The notes below the pieces were generated by a model, which was not told where the DNA came from, did no database searches, and saw only the letters and a program-made list of their open reading frames with translations. A DNA stretch of 64,000 nt from Liolophura sinensis (taxonomy: Eukaryota > Mollusca > Polyplacophora > Chitonida > Chitonidae), in assembly GCF_032854445.1 (NCBI RefSeq), contig NC_088299.1, positions 19,151,608-19,215,607 of the forward strand, written 5' to 3'. The position numbers and the translations under genes were made by a program. Below are positions 41,701-49,997 of this stretch, piece after piece; position 1 is the stretch's first letter; each line of letters starts with the position of its first letter.

Positions 41701-44700
41701 CGGTATGAATAATGAAGATTTTCATGCTCACTCGGACGGAACATATTGAAATGGTAACAGCTTAGTTGCACAGAAAATTTCGGGAAAATGTCTACAATCT
41801 TACAGTATATCTTACAGTAATATGACGTTCTGGTGCAGTGCATTCTCTTTAAAGTCTTGTCATAATGAGGTGGGGCTGGGTTCTCCATTACAGGCAGAAT
41901 AACTGGCAGGCCTTTTGTAGGTGGAGAAGACCAGTGAATTGTACTAGAAGATGGTCAAAAATGAAAATAGAAAAAAAGCAATAGATTCATTTCACAGCCC
42001 GTGGACTCTAGTTTATGTGTTAGTGTAGAATGTGTAAGTAAAACCATTACTTACATATTACATTATATGTCTGAAAAAATTAATCTCAAACCCGTAAGTA
42101 GAGGAAGGTATAAAATGCAGCATTTTTCAGATGATAGGGTGTGATAAGTTATATGTAATTGTGGTTGTCAATATTTTGTTTGATTTTTGTTTCGGCTTTT
42201 ATATATTGTCTCTGCAGAGCATTTGTTAGGTGTAAATACCAAATACAAGGGCAAGCAAATTTCTGAAATAAATTAGCAAAAAACATTTCACACAAGCTCA
42301 TTTGAAGTCTACATAACATGTTTATTTACTACTCAGTTAAGCTGCATGCTGCAGGGGATGATGGCTTTGGTGTATTGTGTAGAAATTGTACGGCATACAT
42401 TTATATACATGGAACAAAAGGTAAGTGGGGCGGGGGCCACGTGGCTCAGTTGGTTAGTGCGCTAGCACAACGTAATGACTCAGGAGCATCTCTTCAATAT
42501 GGTCACTGTGAGTTCAGTGCTCATGCTGGCTTCCTCTCCACCTGTCTGTGGGAAGGTCTGTCAACCTGCGGATGGTTGCGGGTTTCCCACGAACTCTGCC
42601 CAGTTTCCACCCACCATAATGCTGGCCGCCGTCATATAGGTGAAATATTCTTGAGTACAGCGTAAAACACCAATCAAACAAATAAATAAATCAAAAGATA
42701 AGGGGTTTTGGCTGTGAATGAAGAAATGTGGTTAAAACATTAGTACACTGTTGTTTGTTCTAACAGGGCTCACCCACGGGAGTAAATGACTGGCAGACTT
42801 CCACTTCAGTAACCCTATTGTTTGCTCCAACAGGAGTCACCCACAGGAGTAAATGACTGGCAGACTTCCACTTCAGTAATGCTGTTGTTTGTTCTGACAG
42901 GACTCACCCACGGGAGTAAATGACTGGCAGACTTCCACTTCAGTAATGCTGTTGTTTGTTCCAACAGGAGTCACCCACGGGAGTAAATGACTGGCAGACT
43001 TCCACTTCAGTAACGCTGTTGTTTGTTCCAACAGGAGTCACCCACGGGAGTAAATGACTGGCAGACTTCCACTTCAGTAACGCTGTTGTTTGTTCCAACA
43101 GGAGTCACCCACGGGAGTAAATGACTGGCAGACTTCCACTTCAGTAATGCTGTTGTTTGTTCTGACAGGACTCACCCACGGGAGTAAATGACTGGCAGAC
43201 TTCCACTTCAGTAATGCTGTTGTTTGTTCCAACAGGAGTCACCCACGGGAGTAAATGACTGGCAGACTTCCACTTCAGTAACCCTATTGTTTGCTCCAAC
43301 AGGAGTCACCCACGGGAGTAAATGACTGGCAGACTTCCACTTCAGTAATGCTGTTTTTTGTTCTGACAGGACTCACCCACGGGAGTAAATGACTGGCAGA
43401 CTTCCACTTCAGTAATGCTGTTGTTTGTTCCAACAGGAGTCAGCCACGGGAGTAAATGACTGGCAGACTTCCACTTCAGTAACGCTGTTGTTTGTTCAGA
43501 CAGGAGTCAGCCAAAGGAGTGAATGACTGGCAGACTTCCACTTCAGTAACGCTGTTGTTTGTTCCAACAGGAGGCAGCCAGGGGAGTAAATGACTGGCAG
43601 ACTTCCACTTCAGAAACGCTGTTGTTTGTTCCAACAGGAGTCAGCCACAGGAGTTAATGACTGGCAGACTTCCACTTCAACAATGCTGTTGTTTGTTCCA
43701 ACAGGGCTCACCCACGGGAGTAAATGACTGGCAGACTTCCACTTCAGCAACGCTGTTGTTTGTTCCAACAGGACACCCACAGGAGTAAATGACTGGCAGA
43801 CTTCCACTTCAGTAACGCTGTTGCTTGTTCCGACAGGAGTCAGCCACGGGAGTAAATGACTGGCAGACTTCCACTTCAGTAACACTGTTGTTTGTTCTGA
43901 CAGGAGTCACCCATGGGAGTGAATGACTGGCAGGCTGGGACTGGAAAACCGGAGTCTTCCATCCTTACACAGCTCATCTCACCCTACAGGAAGAGTTCTG
44001 CCCTCAAGCTGTGTGTGATTAAACTCTTCAGAGACAAGGTAAGTTAAAAGAACGAATTCCACAAATGATGATGCAGGTGGCTGCAGTAGGACCCTTGACA
44101 GAATAGGGGATTTCGGAGTTCAAACTCGTTACAGGTAAAAATCGTCATACTGTATTATGTGACCTGTCAAAAATATTAGACAACAATTTTTGATCACACT
44201 TACTATAATGTGGGCAAGTGAAAAAAGATTCACACGTTATTTACAGTATATTAACAGTGGAGAAAACTGAGAAGCTGAACGTTTGTGCGTTTGTGAATTT
44301 AAGAACCTCATAAAGGTAAGAGGTGCCATTTGTGCCTCTGGAACATGTCGATACAGGATATCAGAAAATTAATGTCAACAAAAGTTGCCTTAAATTTGGC
44401 GACGAGTTACAAGATACAGTAGGACTGTTGTTACTTCTAATGACTAAAGAGTTTGAACTCATATTTCTCCTACTGTACATGTACATGGCAGTTAGTTGGA
44501 CGTAGTTGCAGGTTAAGTACATGTAAGTCACCCAATGAGATCTCTCAGTACATATGCTACTTGTTATTTTTATAGAGTTTCAAGTTGTTTGATTTGATTT
44601 TATTTATTTGATTGGTGTTTTACGCCGTACTCGAAAATATTTCACTTATACGACGGCAGCCAGCATTATGGTGGGTGGAAACGGGGCAGAGCTAGGGGGG

Positions 44701-45037
44701 AAACCCACGACCATCTGCAGGTTGCTGGCAGACTTTCCCACGTACACCCAGAGAGGAAGCCAGAATGAGTTGGACTTGAACTCACAGCGACCGCATTGGT
44801 GAGAGGCTCCTAGGTCATTACGCTGCGCTAGAGGGCTAACCAACTGAGCCACGCAGGCCCCTGAAGTTGATTGAGCTCAAGTCCACTGCACAAGCCACAT
44901 ACTCTAATTGGTTACTAGAGCTCTTTTGTTCTAGCGCTTCATTGGGTGGAACATGCTACATGTGTTTGATCTCTTTGTTTCAGCAGAGTCATGTGTTGGA
45001 CGAGAAGACAGGGGCTAGTGTGGAGCTGTATTCTTGA
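14629..45037 (+). CDS. TINF2: TIN2-like (TERF1-interacting nuclear factor 2-like) gene, 12-exon model
   Basis: Proposed shelterin component. In vertebrates TIN2 bridges TRF1/TRF2 to TPP1/POT1 at telomeres. Exons: 14629-14704, 15822-16030, 16967-17059, 17680-17892, 21150-21367, 27959-28582, 29059-29100, 33327-33360, 35074-35149, 39366-39541, 43904-44038, 44984-45037. They total 1950 nt (649 aa) with every phase matching and GT-AG introns. Residues about 40-197 align by eye with the N-terminal TRFH-like domain of human TIN2: a shared GLK-x-K, then LN-x-x-FP-x-SG, then a helix ending in E-x-x-LP. The C-terminal half is Ser/Asp-rich, with a VPLSP candidate TRF-binding motif (about residue 428) and a VIELSD SUMO-interaction-like motif (532-537). 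Human TIN2 is 451 aa at most. The acceptor at 14605 implies exons further upstream, and the start could instead be the Met at 15863. The homology is recalled, not searched. The two short exons are the weakest part. Confidence 0.75.
14860..15095 (+). repeat. Dispersed repeat family, copy 1
   Basis: Shares gcgacttgtaaaatatgtg, gttgcctaacattttt-acagg and aagtaggact-tttttacctt with copies at 32555-32885 and 44095-44470. This copy lacks the middle. No TIRs or tail identified. Confidence 0.65.
15290..15490. repeat. 68-bp direct repeat, three copies
   Basis: ctgtcacatgttagaaagtt...actccaggcaact at 15290, 15358 and 15426, in intron 1 of the TIN2-like gene. Confidence 0.9.
15572..15738 (+). mobile_element. 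SINE 3' half
   Basis: cagcaacctgcggatggccg through the caccaatcaaatgaataaag tail, about 85 bp before TIN2-like exon 2. Confidence 0.88.
15822..16030 (+). CDS. TIN2-like exon 2, start of TRFH-like domain
   Basis: The acceptor is tatgttaacag and the donor AAG|gtatct. It encodes 70 residues, including MPPIRLAEG near the start and GLKIK at the end. The last 40 residues align without gaps to the human TIN2 segment that ends in GLKAK. The ATG at 15863 sits where human TIN2 begins and is the alternative start. Confidence 0.85.
16407..16806. repeat. 57-bp tandem array, seven copies
   Basis: cattcacttcccacctgagc-gcggtaataaagtcgctgat-ggttaccttagttacag. 57 = 19 codons, so frames stay open on both strands. 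It lies in intron 2 of the TIN2-like gene. Confidence 0.95.
16967..17059 (+). CDS. TIN2-like exon 3
   Basis: The acceptor is cctctgcgcag and the donor GCC|gtgagt. These are 31 codons in phase 0-0. It carries ILEKLNEYFPRSG, which matches the vertebrate TIN2 pattern LN-x-x-FP-x-SG at the same distance from GLK-x-K. This is the strongest single diagnostic for the family assignment. Confidence 0.87.
17680..17892 (+). CDS. TIN2-like exon 4, end of TRFH-like domain
   Basis: The acceptor is tctatttcag and the donor AAG|gtatct. These are 71 codons in phase 0-0. The predicted helices end in FVNRLKELVKEFIGAVEEHLP, aligned with the human TIN2 helix that ends in LE-x-x-LP. The exon is followed by a 3.2-kb intron filled with a 31-bp array. 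Confidence 0.87.
18090..18225. repeat. Short direct repeat, 2-3 copies
   Basis: About 53 bp: gtgtccaaatctcactttct...gccatgtt-aaatgtgctgaa, in intron 4. Confidence 0.8.
18790..21105. repeat. 30-31-bp tandem array abutting TIN2-like exon 5
   Basis: About 75 copies of tttatccatccctgctgtac-aagtttacag; a 30-bp form loses one c. The polypyrimidine tract before exon 5 (gtccatcctgctcag) resembles the unit (tccatcctgctgtac), so the acceptor region may be the source. Open frames here are repeat artefacts. Confidence 0.95.
21150..21367 (+). CDS. TIN2-like exon 5
   Basis: The acceptor catcctgctcag lies about 45 bp after the 31-bp array. Only one frame is open. Two donors are possible: ATG|gtgagc at 21296 and GACAG|gtttgt at 21367. 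Only the second gives the phase (2) needed by exon 6, producing ...HHVD-SEDSG. Use of the first would need a further exon. Confidence 0.75.
21455..27710. repeat. 21-bp satellite-like array, 6.3 kb
   Basis: About 300 copies of cactgccacataacatccatc with variants (catt, cgtc, cggtcatcaa; shortened units of about 15 bp). Because 21 = 7 codons, two plus-strand frames and two minus-strand frames stay open for hundreds to 2,110 codons. It lies wholly inside intron 5 of the TIN2-like gene and should not be called protein coding. Confidence 0.97.
22200..25880. repeat. 1.8-kb higher-order duplication in the 21-bp array
   Basis: Sequence at position n and n+1800 is nearly identical from about 22,200 to 24,080 (for example 22441-22540 against 24241-24340), including unusual variants such as the 15-bp short unit and an agaatatgc variant. 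Only scattered differences separate the copies. Confidence 0.9.
27959..28582 (+). CDS. TIN2-like exon 6, long Ser/Asp-rich linker exon
   Basis: The acceptor is ctttagtttcag and the donor CAGAG|gtgagg. The exon is 624 nt, open throughout in one frame and low in hydrophobic residues, as expected of a disordered linker. A basic stretch (RTRLPCKRGKC) could be a nuclear signal. VPLSPVRG at 28431-28454 resembles the TRF-binding motif of human TIN2 ([FY]-x-L-x-P), with Val in place of the aromatic residue. A weak in-frame donor at about 28136 is an alternative end. Confidence 0.8.
29059..29100 (+). CDS. TIN2-like exon 7 (42 nt, seed of the 60-bp array)
   Basis: The acceptor is ctttttaacag and the donor GCTAA|gtaaac. 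It encodes 14 codons in phase 2-2, reading SANRPRLHEVHLA without a stop. Its last 20 nt plus donor are the first member of the 60-bp array that follows. Because its length is a multiple of three, skipping it would leave the frame intact. Inferred from phase and splice signals only. Confidence 0.5.
29081..32190. repeat. 60-bp array carrying exon end plus donor
   Basis: About 52 copies of catgaagcgcacttagctag|gtaaacccttaactaccatg followed by acagtatatgtacatagaga. The first part of the unit equals the end of TIN2-like exon 7 and its donor. Identity is high, and blocks of 18 units recur at a 1,080-bp spacing (for example 29701 and 30781). Confidence 0.96.
32191..32554. other. Intronic spacer with a weak SINE tail
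   Basis: Around 32440-32495, aattcttgagtacat...caccaatcaaataaataga is a SINE 3'-end remnant. Nothing else recognised. Confidence 0.5.
32555..32885 (+). repeat. Dispersed repeat family, copy 2
   Basis: Same order of shared blocks as copies 1 and 3: gtgtgacttgtaaagaatgtg, tttactataa, gaggtgtcatttgtgctcct, attgcctaacatttttcaca, actgtttttacctt. Confidence 0.7.
33327..33360 (+). CDS. TIN2-like exon 8 (34 nt)
   Basis: The acceptor is catctttcag and the donor ATA|gtaagc. Phase 2 in and phase 0 out is exactly the change needed to connect the preceding exons to the exon at 35074. It encodes FLYKHGVSHGI. There is no homology support, so this is a model-building inference. Confidence 0.45.
33601..34885. 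repeat. 39-bp tandem array
   Basis: About 32 copies of gattaaccttgtatgtgaga-acattacactgtgtaccat. 39 = 13 codons, so long frames are open on both strands (467 and 442 codons). In intron 8 of the TIN2-like gene; not coding. Confidence 0.96.
35074..35149 (+). CDS. TIN2-like exon 9
   Basis: The acceptor is ctgttcatag and the donor TCATCAG|gtgtgt. It is 76 nt in phase 0-1. The frame ACVKCVSPVKPREEP... is open and ends with a partial codon that completes an Asp in the next exon. It lies between the 39-bp array upstream and the 74-bp array that starts about 13 bp after its donor. Confidence 0.65.
35163..35555. repeat. 74-bp tandem array just after TIN2-like exon 9 donor
   Basis: About five copies of tgtggtttccttcaggctct-gcacagttttcttacacttg-caacagaaagcatgtcaaga-acctggcatagggc. 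Each copy contains an acceptor-like ttccttcag. Confidence 0.93.
35840..39345. repeat. 77-bp tandem array abutting TIN2-like exon 10
   Basis: About 45 copies of tctaaggttttgtgtaatgt-actaccctaatggctctccg-tcccacttcatcacccacca-tccttcacctgagaagc. Variants recur in blocks about 1,000 bp (13 units) apart. The last partial unit merges into the polypyrimidine tract of exon 10. Confidence 0.95.
39366..39541 (+). CDS. TIN2-like exon 10, acidic with SUMO-interaction-like motif
   Basis: The acceptor is gttttattacag and the donor GAAAAT|gtaagt. It begins DEEVIELSDCSE; VIELSD flanked by acidic residues fits the SUMO-interaction pattern (hydrophobic core next to acidic and Ser residues). It is acidic and Ser-rich to the end (SDCDID, SGSEEN). 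The 77-bp array ends about 20 bp before it. Confidence 0.8.
39542..42427. other. Intron 10 unique sequence
   Basis: 2.9 kb of AT-rich intron. I see no exon, array or element; the short frames look random. Confidence 0.55.
42428..42695 (+). mobile_element. SINE, full length
   Basis: Head gggccacgtggctcagttgg to tail aacaaataaataaatc. The flanks aaaaggtaag and aaaagataag may be an imperfect target-site duplication. Confidence 0.93.
42760..43935. repeat. 67-bp array of a splice acceptor plus exon start
   Basis: About 17 copies: gttgtttgttccaacag, then gagtcacccacgggag-taaatgactggcag, then acttccacttcagtaacgct. The last copy is the true acceptor and first 30 nt of TIN2-like exon 11; upstream copies are decoys. 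Splicing to one would meet a stop after about 29 codons. Confidence 0.95.
43904..44038 (+). CDS. TIN2-like exon 11 (seed of the 67-bp acceptor array)
   Basis: The acceptor is tgttctgacag and the donor GACAAG|gtaagt. These are 45 codons in phase 0-0, starting ESPMGVNDWQ. The first 30 nt and the acceptor are the last unit of a 67-bp array upstream. QLISPYRK in the middle has an L-x-x-P/basic look but does not fit the TRF-binding consensus well. Confidence 0.8.
44095..44470 (+). repeat. Dispersed repeat family, copy 3
   Basis: Longest alignment to copy 2: cttactataatgtg, acagtggagaaaactgagaa, gaggtgccatttgtgcctct, ggaacatg, then acagtaggactgttgttac. Confidence 0.7.
44600..44862 (-). mobile_element. 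SINE, full length
   Basis: Minus-strand copy from the tatttatttg tail to the ggcctgcgtggctcagttgg head, in the last intron of the TIN2-like gene. Confidence 0.95.
44984..45037 (+). CDS. TIN2-like exon 12, terminal
   Basis: The acceptor is ctttgtttcag (a second AG three bases on would remove one Gln). It encodes 17 codons, then TGA, and is in phase with exon 11. The intron before it holds a minus-strand SINE and a copy of the dispersed repeat. A poly(A) signal is not obvious nearby; AATAAA occurs at about 47342. Confidence 0.65.
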   Translation, partial: QSHVLDEKTGASVELYS

Positions 45038-45957
45038 CCTTGTGGGGGAGAAGTCGGGGTAGGGGACAGTTGTGATCTGGTCAAGCAGGGGATGGCCAAC
45101 AGGATCCTGAGATAGGCCATTGTCAGATAATACCTAGACTTTTATATACATTACCTGATATATACCAATACCGTTAATGACCTAAAACCCCGCTCATGGA
45201 TCAGTTGCAGATGTTGCTGGATTCTGAGAGCTATGTATATACTTCTATCATAGAACGATGCTTTCTAGAAAAAAAGATGTTGCTGTGTGTTTTTTATCTC
45301 ATGTATAGGCCTCTAAAACTTCATTTGGTGGTGGGGATTAGGGTGGGCTGGTGATCAGACAGGGGGATGACAAACTTTTAGGTAATTTACCGTACACGTG
45401 TTCCATCAAGTACTGAGAGAGAGGCGCATGTCCTTTTTGATCTCTCTGATTGGCAGACATTCGTTAAATGTACAGAAAATGTGAACGCTGTATGATTTGT
45501 CGGGACATTCTTGTAGAAGCATGCCATGAAGACAGATTTTGTTTTCAGTTCTTGAACATGGTGATATCTAAATAATCAGTTTGATCTGACAAAATGTGAA
45601 TTATTCTATCTCTTCTTGTACATGTGACACTTGGTGGAAATGTAGGTGAATTGCCCGTGTATAGCCACTAATTTGCAGATTATTAGACTACATCAAATTA
45701 ATTTCATGATATGAAACTGAACATTGTAGATGTATATTAGCAGAAGTCCATTACCTAGAAGTATGCAACTTGCCTATAGCTAGTCCACACTTCACCATGC
45801 ACTTCTCTTTGATCTCTAACACATTATGTGACGTACATGTATGTATGCAGCCATGTATTTCTCTTCCTCTCTGTTGCGCAGCTAATGTTGGAGGAAGTTC
45901 TTACTTCGTATGATGGAAGTTAAACAGTTTAGCTTTCATCCATGAAGTTTATGATTT
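45038..45957. other. Downstream of TIN2-like stop
   Basis: Probably 3' UTR or intergenic. No gene or repeat recognised. Confidence 0.45.
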
Positions 45958-46185
45958 ATCTGTTTATTTGACCTTCGTTTTACGGTGTACTCAAGAATAT
46001 TTTATTTGTACAACGGTGGTCACTATGATGGTGAGAGGTAACTAAGCAAAGCCCAGGGAAAATCATGACTGTTCGCAGGTTTGCTGGCAGGCCATCCCAC
46101 ATTCGACCAGAGGGAAAGCCGTCATGAGCTGGACATAAAAGCAGAGAGACCGAGTTTGGTGATAGTCCCCTGGGTCATTGTGCAT
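45958..46185 (-). mobile_element. SINE, diverged
   Basis: gtactcaagaatattttatt, aacggtggtcactatgatgg and gagctggac remain recognisable; many substitutions. Confidence 0.8.
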
Positions 46186-46418
46186 GAAGTTTATAGCCTG
46201 GCCAGTGAAAATGTCTTATACAAGGTTTAACTAATGATATAATATGTTGTGAGTGACAGATGTAACTTATTTTACATGCGTTCAGTTTACCAAGTGTGGA
46301 ATATTTCCTAGCACTCCACTTGCATCTATGGATGATTGCTGTTTCATATTAAAGCCACAATTTCTCAACTTCTATTTTAAGTGGTAATGAATATCCTGGA
46401 AAAGCCATGCTATTCCAG

Positions 46419-46660
46419 GTTCTACCTGAAGACTGGTGTGAAGGTACATTCTATTCCAGGTTCTACCTGAAGACTGGTGTGAAGGTACATTCTATTCCAG
46501 GTTCTACCTGAAGACTGGTGTGAAGGTACATTCTATTCCAGGTTCTACCTGAAGACTGGTGTGAAGGTACATTCTATTCCAGGTTCTACCTGAAGACTGG
46601 TGTGAAGGTACATTCTATTCCAGGTTCTACCTGAAGACTGGTGTGAAGGTACATGTAATG
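46419..46660. repeat. 41-bp direct repeat, six copies
   Basis: Each copy reads gttctacctgaagactggtg-tgaaggtacattctattccag. ctattccag resembles an acceptor and tgaag|gtacat a donor, framing a 26-nt block. Copies are almost identical. Confidence 0.93.
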
Positions 46661-46804
46661 GAATGTATTAAGTATCGTGTTTATTGAACCCTGACATCTT
46701 CTTAAACTGGTTATATCGTAGATATGATGTAAATATTCATTGGAGTTTTAACAATACGTGTATTCCTGAAAATGTAAAAATATCTTTGCAGATAAAATGT
46801 TTAC

Positions 46805-47262
46805 TACATGAGGTTCTGTATGCATAAGTATTGAAATGTTATACATGAGGTGGTGTATTCATGAGTATTAAAATGTGTTTTACATGAGGTTCTGTGTGCA
46901 TGAGTATTAAGATGTGTATTGCACGAGGTTCTGTATGCATGAGTATTAAAAGGTGTATAACATGAGGTTCTGTATGCATGAGTCAAAATGTGTTTTACAT
47001 GAGGTTATGTGTGCATGAGTATTGAGATGTGTATTGCATGAGGTTCTGTATGCATCAGTATTAAAATGTGTATTACATGAGGTTCTGTATGTAGGAGTGT
47101 TAACATGTTTATTACATGAGGTTATGTATGCATCAGTATTAAAATGTTTTACACGAGATTCTGTGTGTATGGGTATTAAAATGTGTTTTACATGAGGTTC
47201 TGTATTCCTGAGTATTAAAGTTTGTGTTGCATGAAATTCTGTATGCATTAGTATTAAAATGT
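46805..47262. repeat. About 39-bp diverged tandem array
   Basis: About 12 copies of catgaggttctgtatgcatg-agtattaaaatgtgtatta with many changes. Old compared with the neighbouring 41-bp repeat. Confidence 0.9.
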
Positions 47263-47504
47263 CACATAGTTTTAAGTATTAAAATTTGTCACTTGGAACA
47301 CAGGTGCATGTTCTGCATGTATGTCCATGTATACTGACTTGTAATAAAAGTGTTTAAGAAATAAATTTGATCTTCCTTACCATCATGCACAGCTATTTAG
47401 TGTATCTGAAATAAGCATGTATTGCTTAGAAATGCCTTCTATCTCATTATTACCCAGTCGGCTTAGTGTGCTGCAGTAGGGATGGTTTTGTCACAATGTC
47501 CATT

Positions 47505-47733
47505 TGCACTCAAGAATATTTCAGTTAAACGAGGGCCAGAGTTACGGTGAAAACCGAAACCCGCAACCGAAACCCACAACCATCCACAGGTTACTGACAG
47601 ACCTTCCCACATACAACTGCAGAGGAACTCAACACAAGCTAGATTTGAACTCGCTGATTTGAACTCGCAGAGGTGAAGGCCCCTGGGTCATTGTACTGAG
47701 CTTAACACGCCAACCACTCGGCCACTCTGCTTC
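47505..47733 (-). mobile_element. SINE, diverged
   Basis: ctcaagaatatttcagttaa to the gagtggccgag-like head; diverged, with an internal duplication of gatttgaactcgc. Confidence 0.75.
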
Positions 47734-47898
47734 CTGTATGATCTCAATAGAACTCAAACTAGTTTAGGTGATGTCATATTTGGTAGGCAGGTTCAAGTGT
47801 GAAAGATGTGAATACAAAATACGACACAGCTTCTGACTTGACTCATCATACTAGATGGTTTTAAGTAAGTCATCTCGAATATGTCCGTGTGAAATATT

Positions 47899-47970
47899 TG
47901 TTTATTTAGTTGATTGGAGTTTTGTGCCCAAGAATATCTCGCTTATATGATGGCAGATTTTGCGGAGGAA
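47899..47970 (-). mobile_element. SINE 3' end remnant
   Basis: tgtttatttagttgattgga-gttttgtg-cccaagaatatctcgcttata. Another tail remnant is at about 48483-48535 on the plus strand. Confidence 0.65.
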
Positions 47971-48299
47971 ACACGACAGCACCAGAGGCAGACACCATCA
48001 CAATAAGTGTTAACAAAACGAGTGCTGCAAAAAAGTGCAGCCCCACCATATTGACATACCATCTACACACTACCGGCCTTTCAACTACAACCCAGACTTC
48101 CAAGGCAACAATGTGGATGATGGTATCAACAAAATGGTGTGCAAACTTAAGACCCAGAAGGTCAGAGTAATATATTTTTGGTTTCTTCAGGAACACTCTG
48201 ATCTTGTGTCACAGAAACCCAACTCACAGGTTAAGCAGAGCTCTCACAGGCTGAGCAGAGCTCTCACTGGCTATTCAATTGCTGTGTGCATTTAACTGG

Positions 48300-49200
48300 A
48301 GTCATGATGACAGCCATGATACTGTTTCAGTTCTATCTACGTTATAAGAATCCAAACAGATAGCCCCATAGCCTTCATCAATTATCTAGCAAAGGTAGAG
48401 ATGTTTGTCTCTAAATTCCCTGAGGTCGGTGATTCAATTCAATCACTCTGGTTCCCCATTAAACATCTAATATAAACAAGTCCAAAATTCTGGAGTATGG
48501 CATCACACCACACTCAAATAAATAAACAAATGCTAAAATCTAACATTACATTTCTTTCAGAAAAAAAAAGAAGCATTAACATATATGCTTTCAGTCACCA
48601 TTGTAGAAATATTCTGACAATTTTTATTTCAAATGTCACATCTTACAATACATCCAAAATTTTTCACATTATATAAATCATTATGACTAGTAATGAATAT
48701 CGACAGACTGCCACAACCTCACTGGATAAAACAAGTATTACCAAAGCATTTTTCACAGTAATAATGAAAGTATAAATTTCCAAACTAGATAAACAATGTA
48801 CTGAGCATTCTAATTTGTGGAGGATCGTGATAACTAGCAGTAGAGCAGGCCACAATATAATACTATACTGACTTACCCATTACTACCGAGTTCCCACCCT
48901 CCACAGAAAACGTTTTTAATAAACCTAAATATCTTGCGTTTCCAGCATTTTTAAGTACAAATCTTCAAGAGGAGATTATGGTTGACTATTTTGATAGTTT
49001 AATATTTATAGGAATTTGTCCTGAAAAAAAACACTTTTTAAAACCTTTGAAAAGAATTCAAGTGCTTCCATGGACCAGTGAGAACCATGTAAACTGGTTA
49101 GACCTACTTCATCTCAGATTGGCACCTCCTTGTGATACTGAAAACAGACATTAATGAGTAAAATATGTTCTAAATAAATGCAGGTACACAGCATGGAATG
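48300..49200. other. Intergenic spacer between convergent genes
   Basis: Apart from the weak SINE tail near 48.5 kb I see nothing to annotate. Confidence 0.45.
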
Positions 49201-49204
49201 TGGA

Positions 49205-49997
49205 TGGTGGGTGCAGCCTCACTCACGTTATCAGCTACAACATGGTGCAGCCTCACTCACGTTATCAGCTACAACATGGTGCTGCCTCACTCACGTTAGT
49301 TATCAGCTACAACATGGTGCAGTCTCACTTGCGTTATCAGCTACATGTGCAACTTCACTCACGTTATCAGCTACAACATTGTGCAGTCTCACTCATTATC
49401 GGCTACAACATTGTGCAGCTTCACTCACCTTATCAGCTACAACATGGTGCAGCCTCACTCACCTTATCAGCTACAACATGGTGCAACTTCACGTTATCAG
49501 CTACAACATGGTGCAGCCTCACTCACATTAGTTATAAGCTACAACATGGTGCAGCTATACTTACTATATCAGCTACAACATGGTGCAGCTTCACTCACGT
49601 TATCAGCTACAACATGGTGCAACTTCACTCACGTTATCAGCTGCAACATGGTGCAGCCTCACCTACGTTATCAGCTACAACATGGTGCAGCCTCACCTAC
49701 GTTATCAGCTACAACATGGTGCAGCCTCACTCACGTTATCAGCTACAACATGGTGCAGCCTCACTCGCATTATCAGCTACAACATGGTGCAACTTCACTC
49801 ACGTTATCAGCTACAACATGGTGCAGCCTCACCTACGTTATCAGCTACAACATGGTGCAGCCTCACTCACGTTATCAGCTACAACATGGTGCAGCCTCAC
49901 CTACGTTATCAGCTACAACATGGTGCAGCCTCACTCACGTTATCAGCTACAACATGGTGCAGCCTCACTCATGTTATCAGCTACAACATGGTGCAAT
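49205..49997. repeat. 34-bp tandem array
   Basis: About 23 copies of cgttatcagctacaacatgg-tgcagcctcactca. It lies downstream of the CTSA stop codon, so intergenic or in its 3' UTR. Confidence 0.95.
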
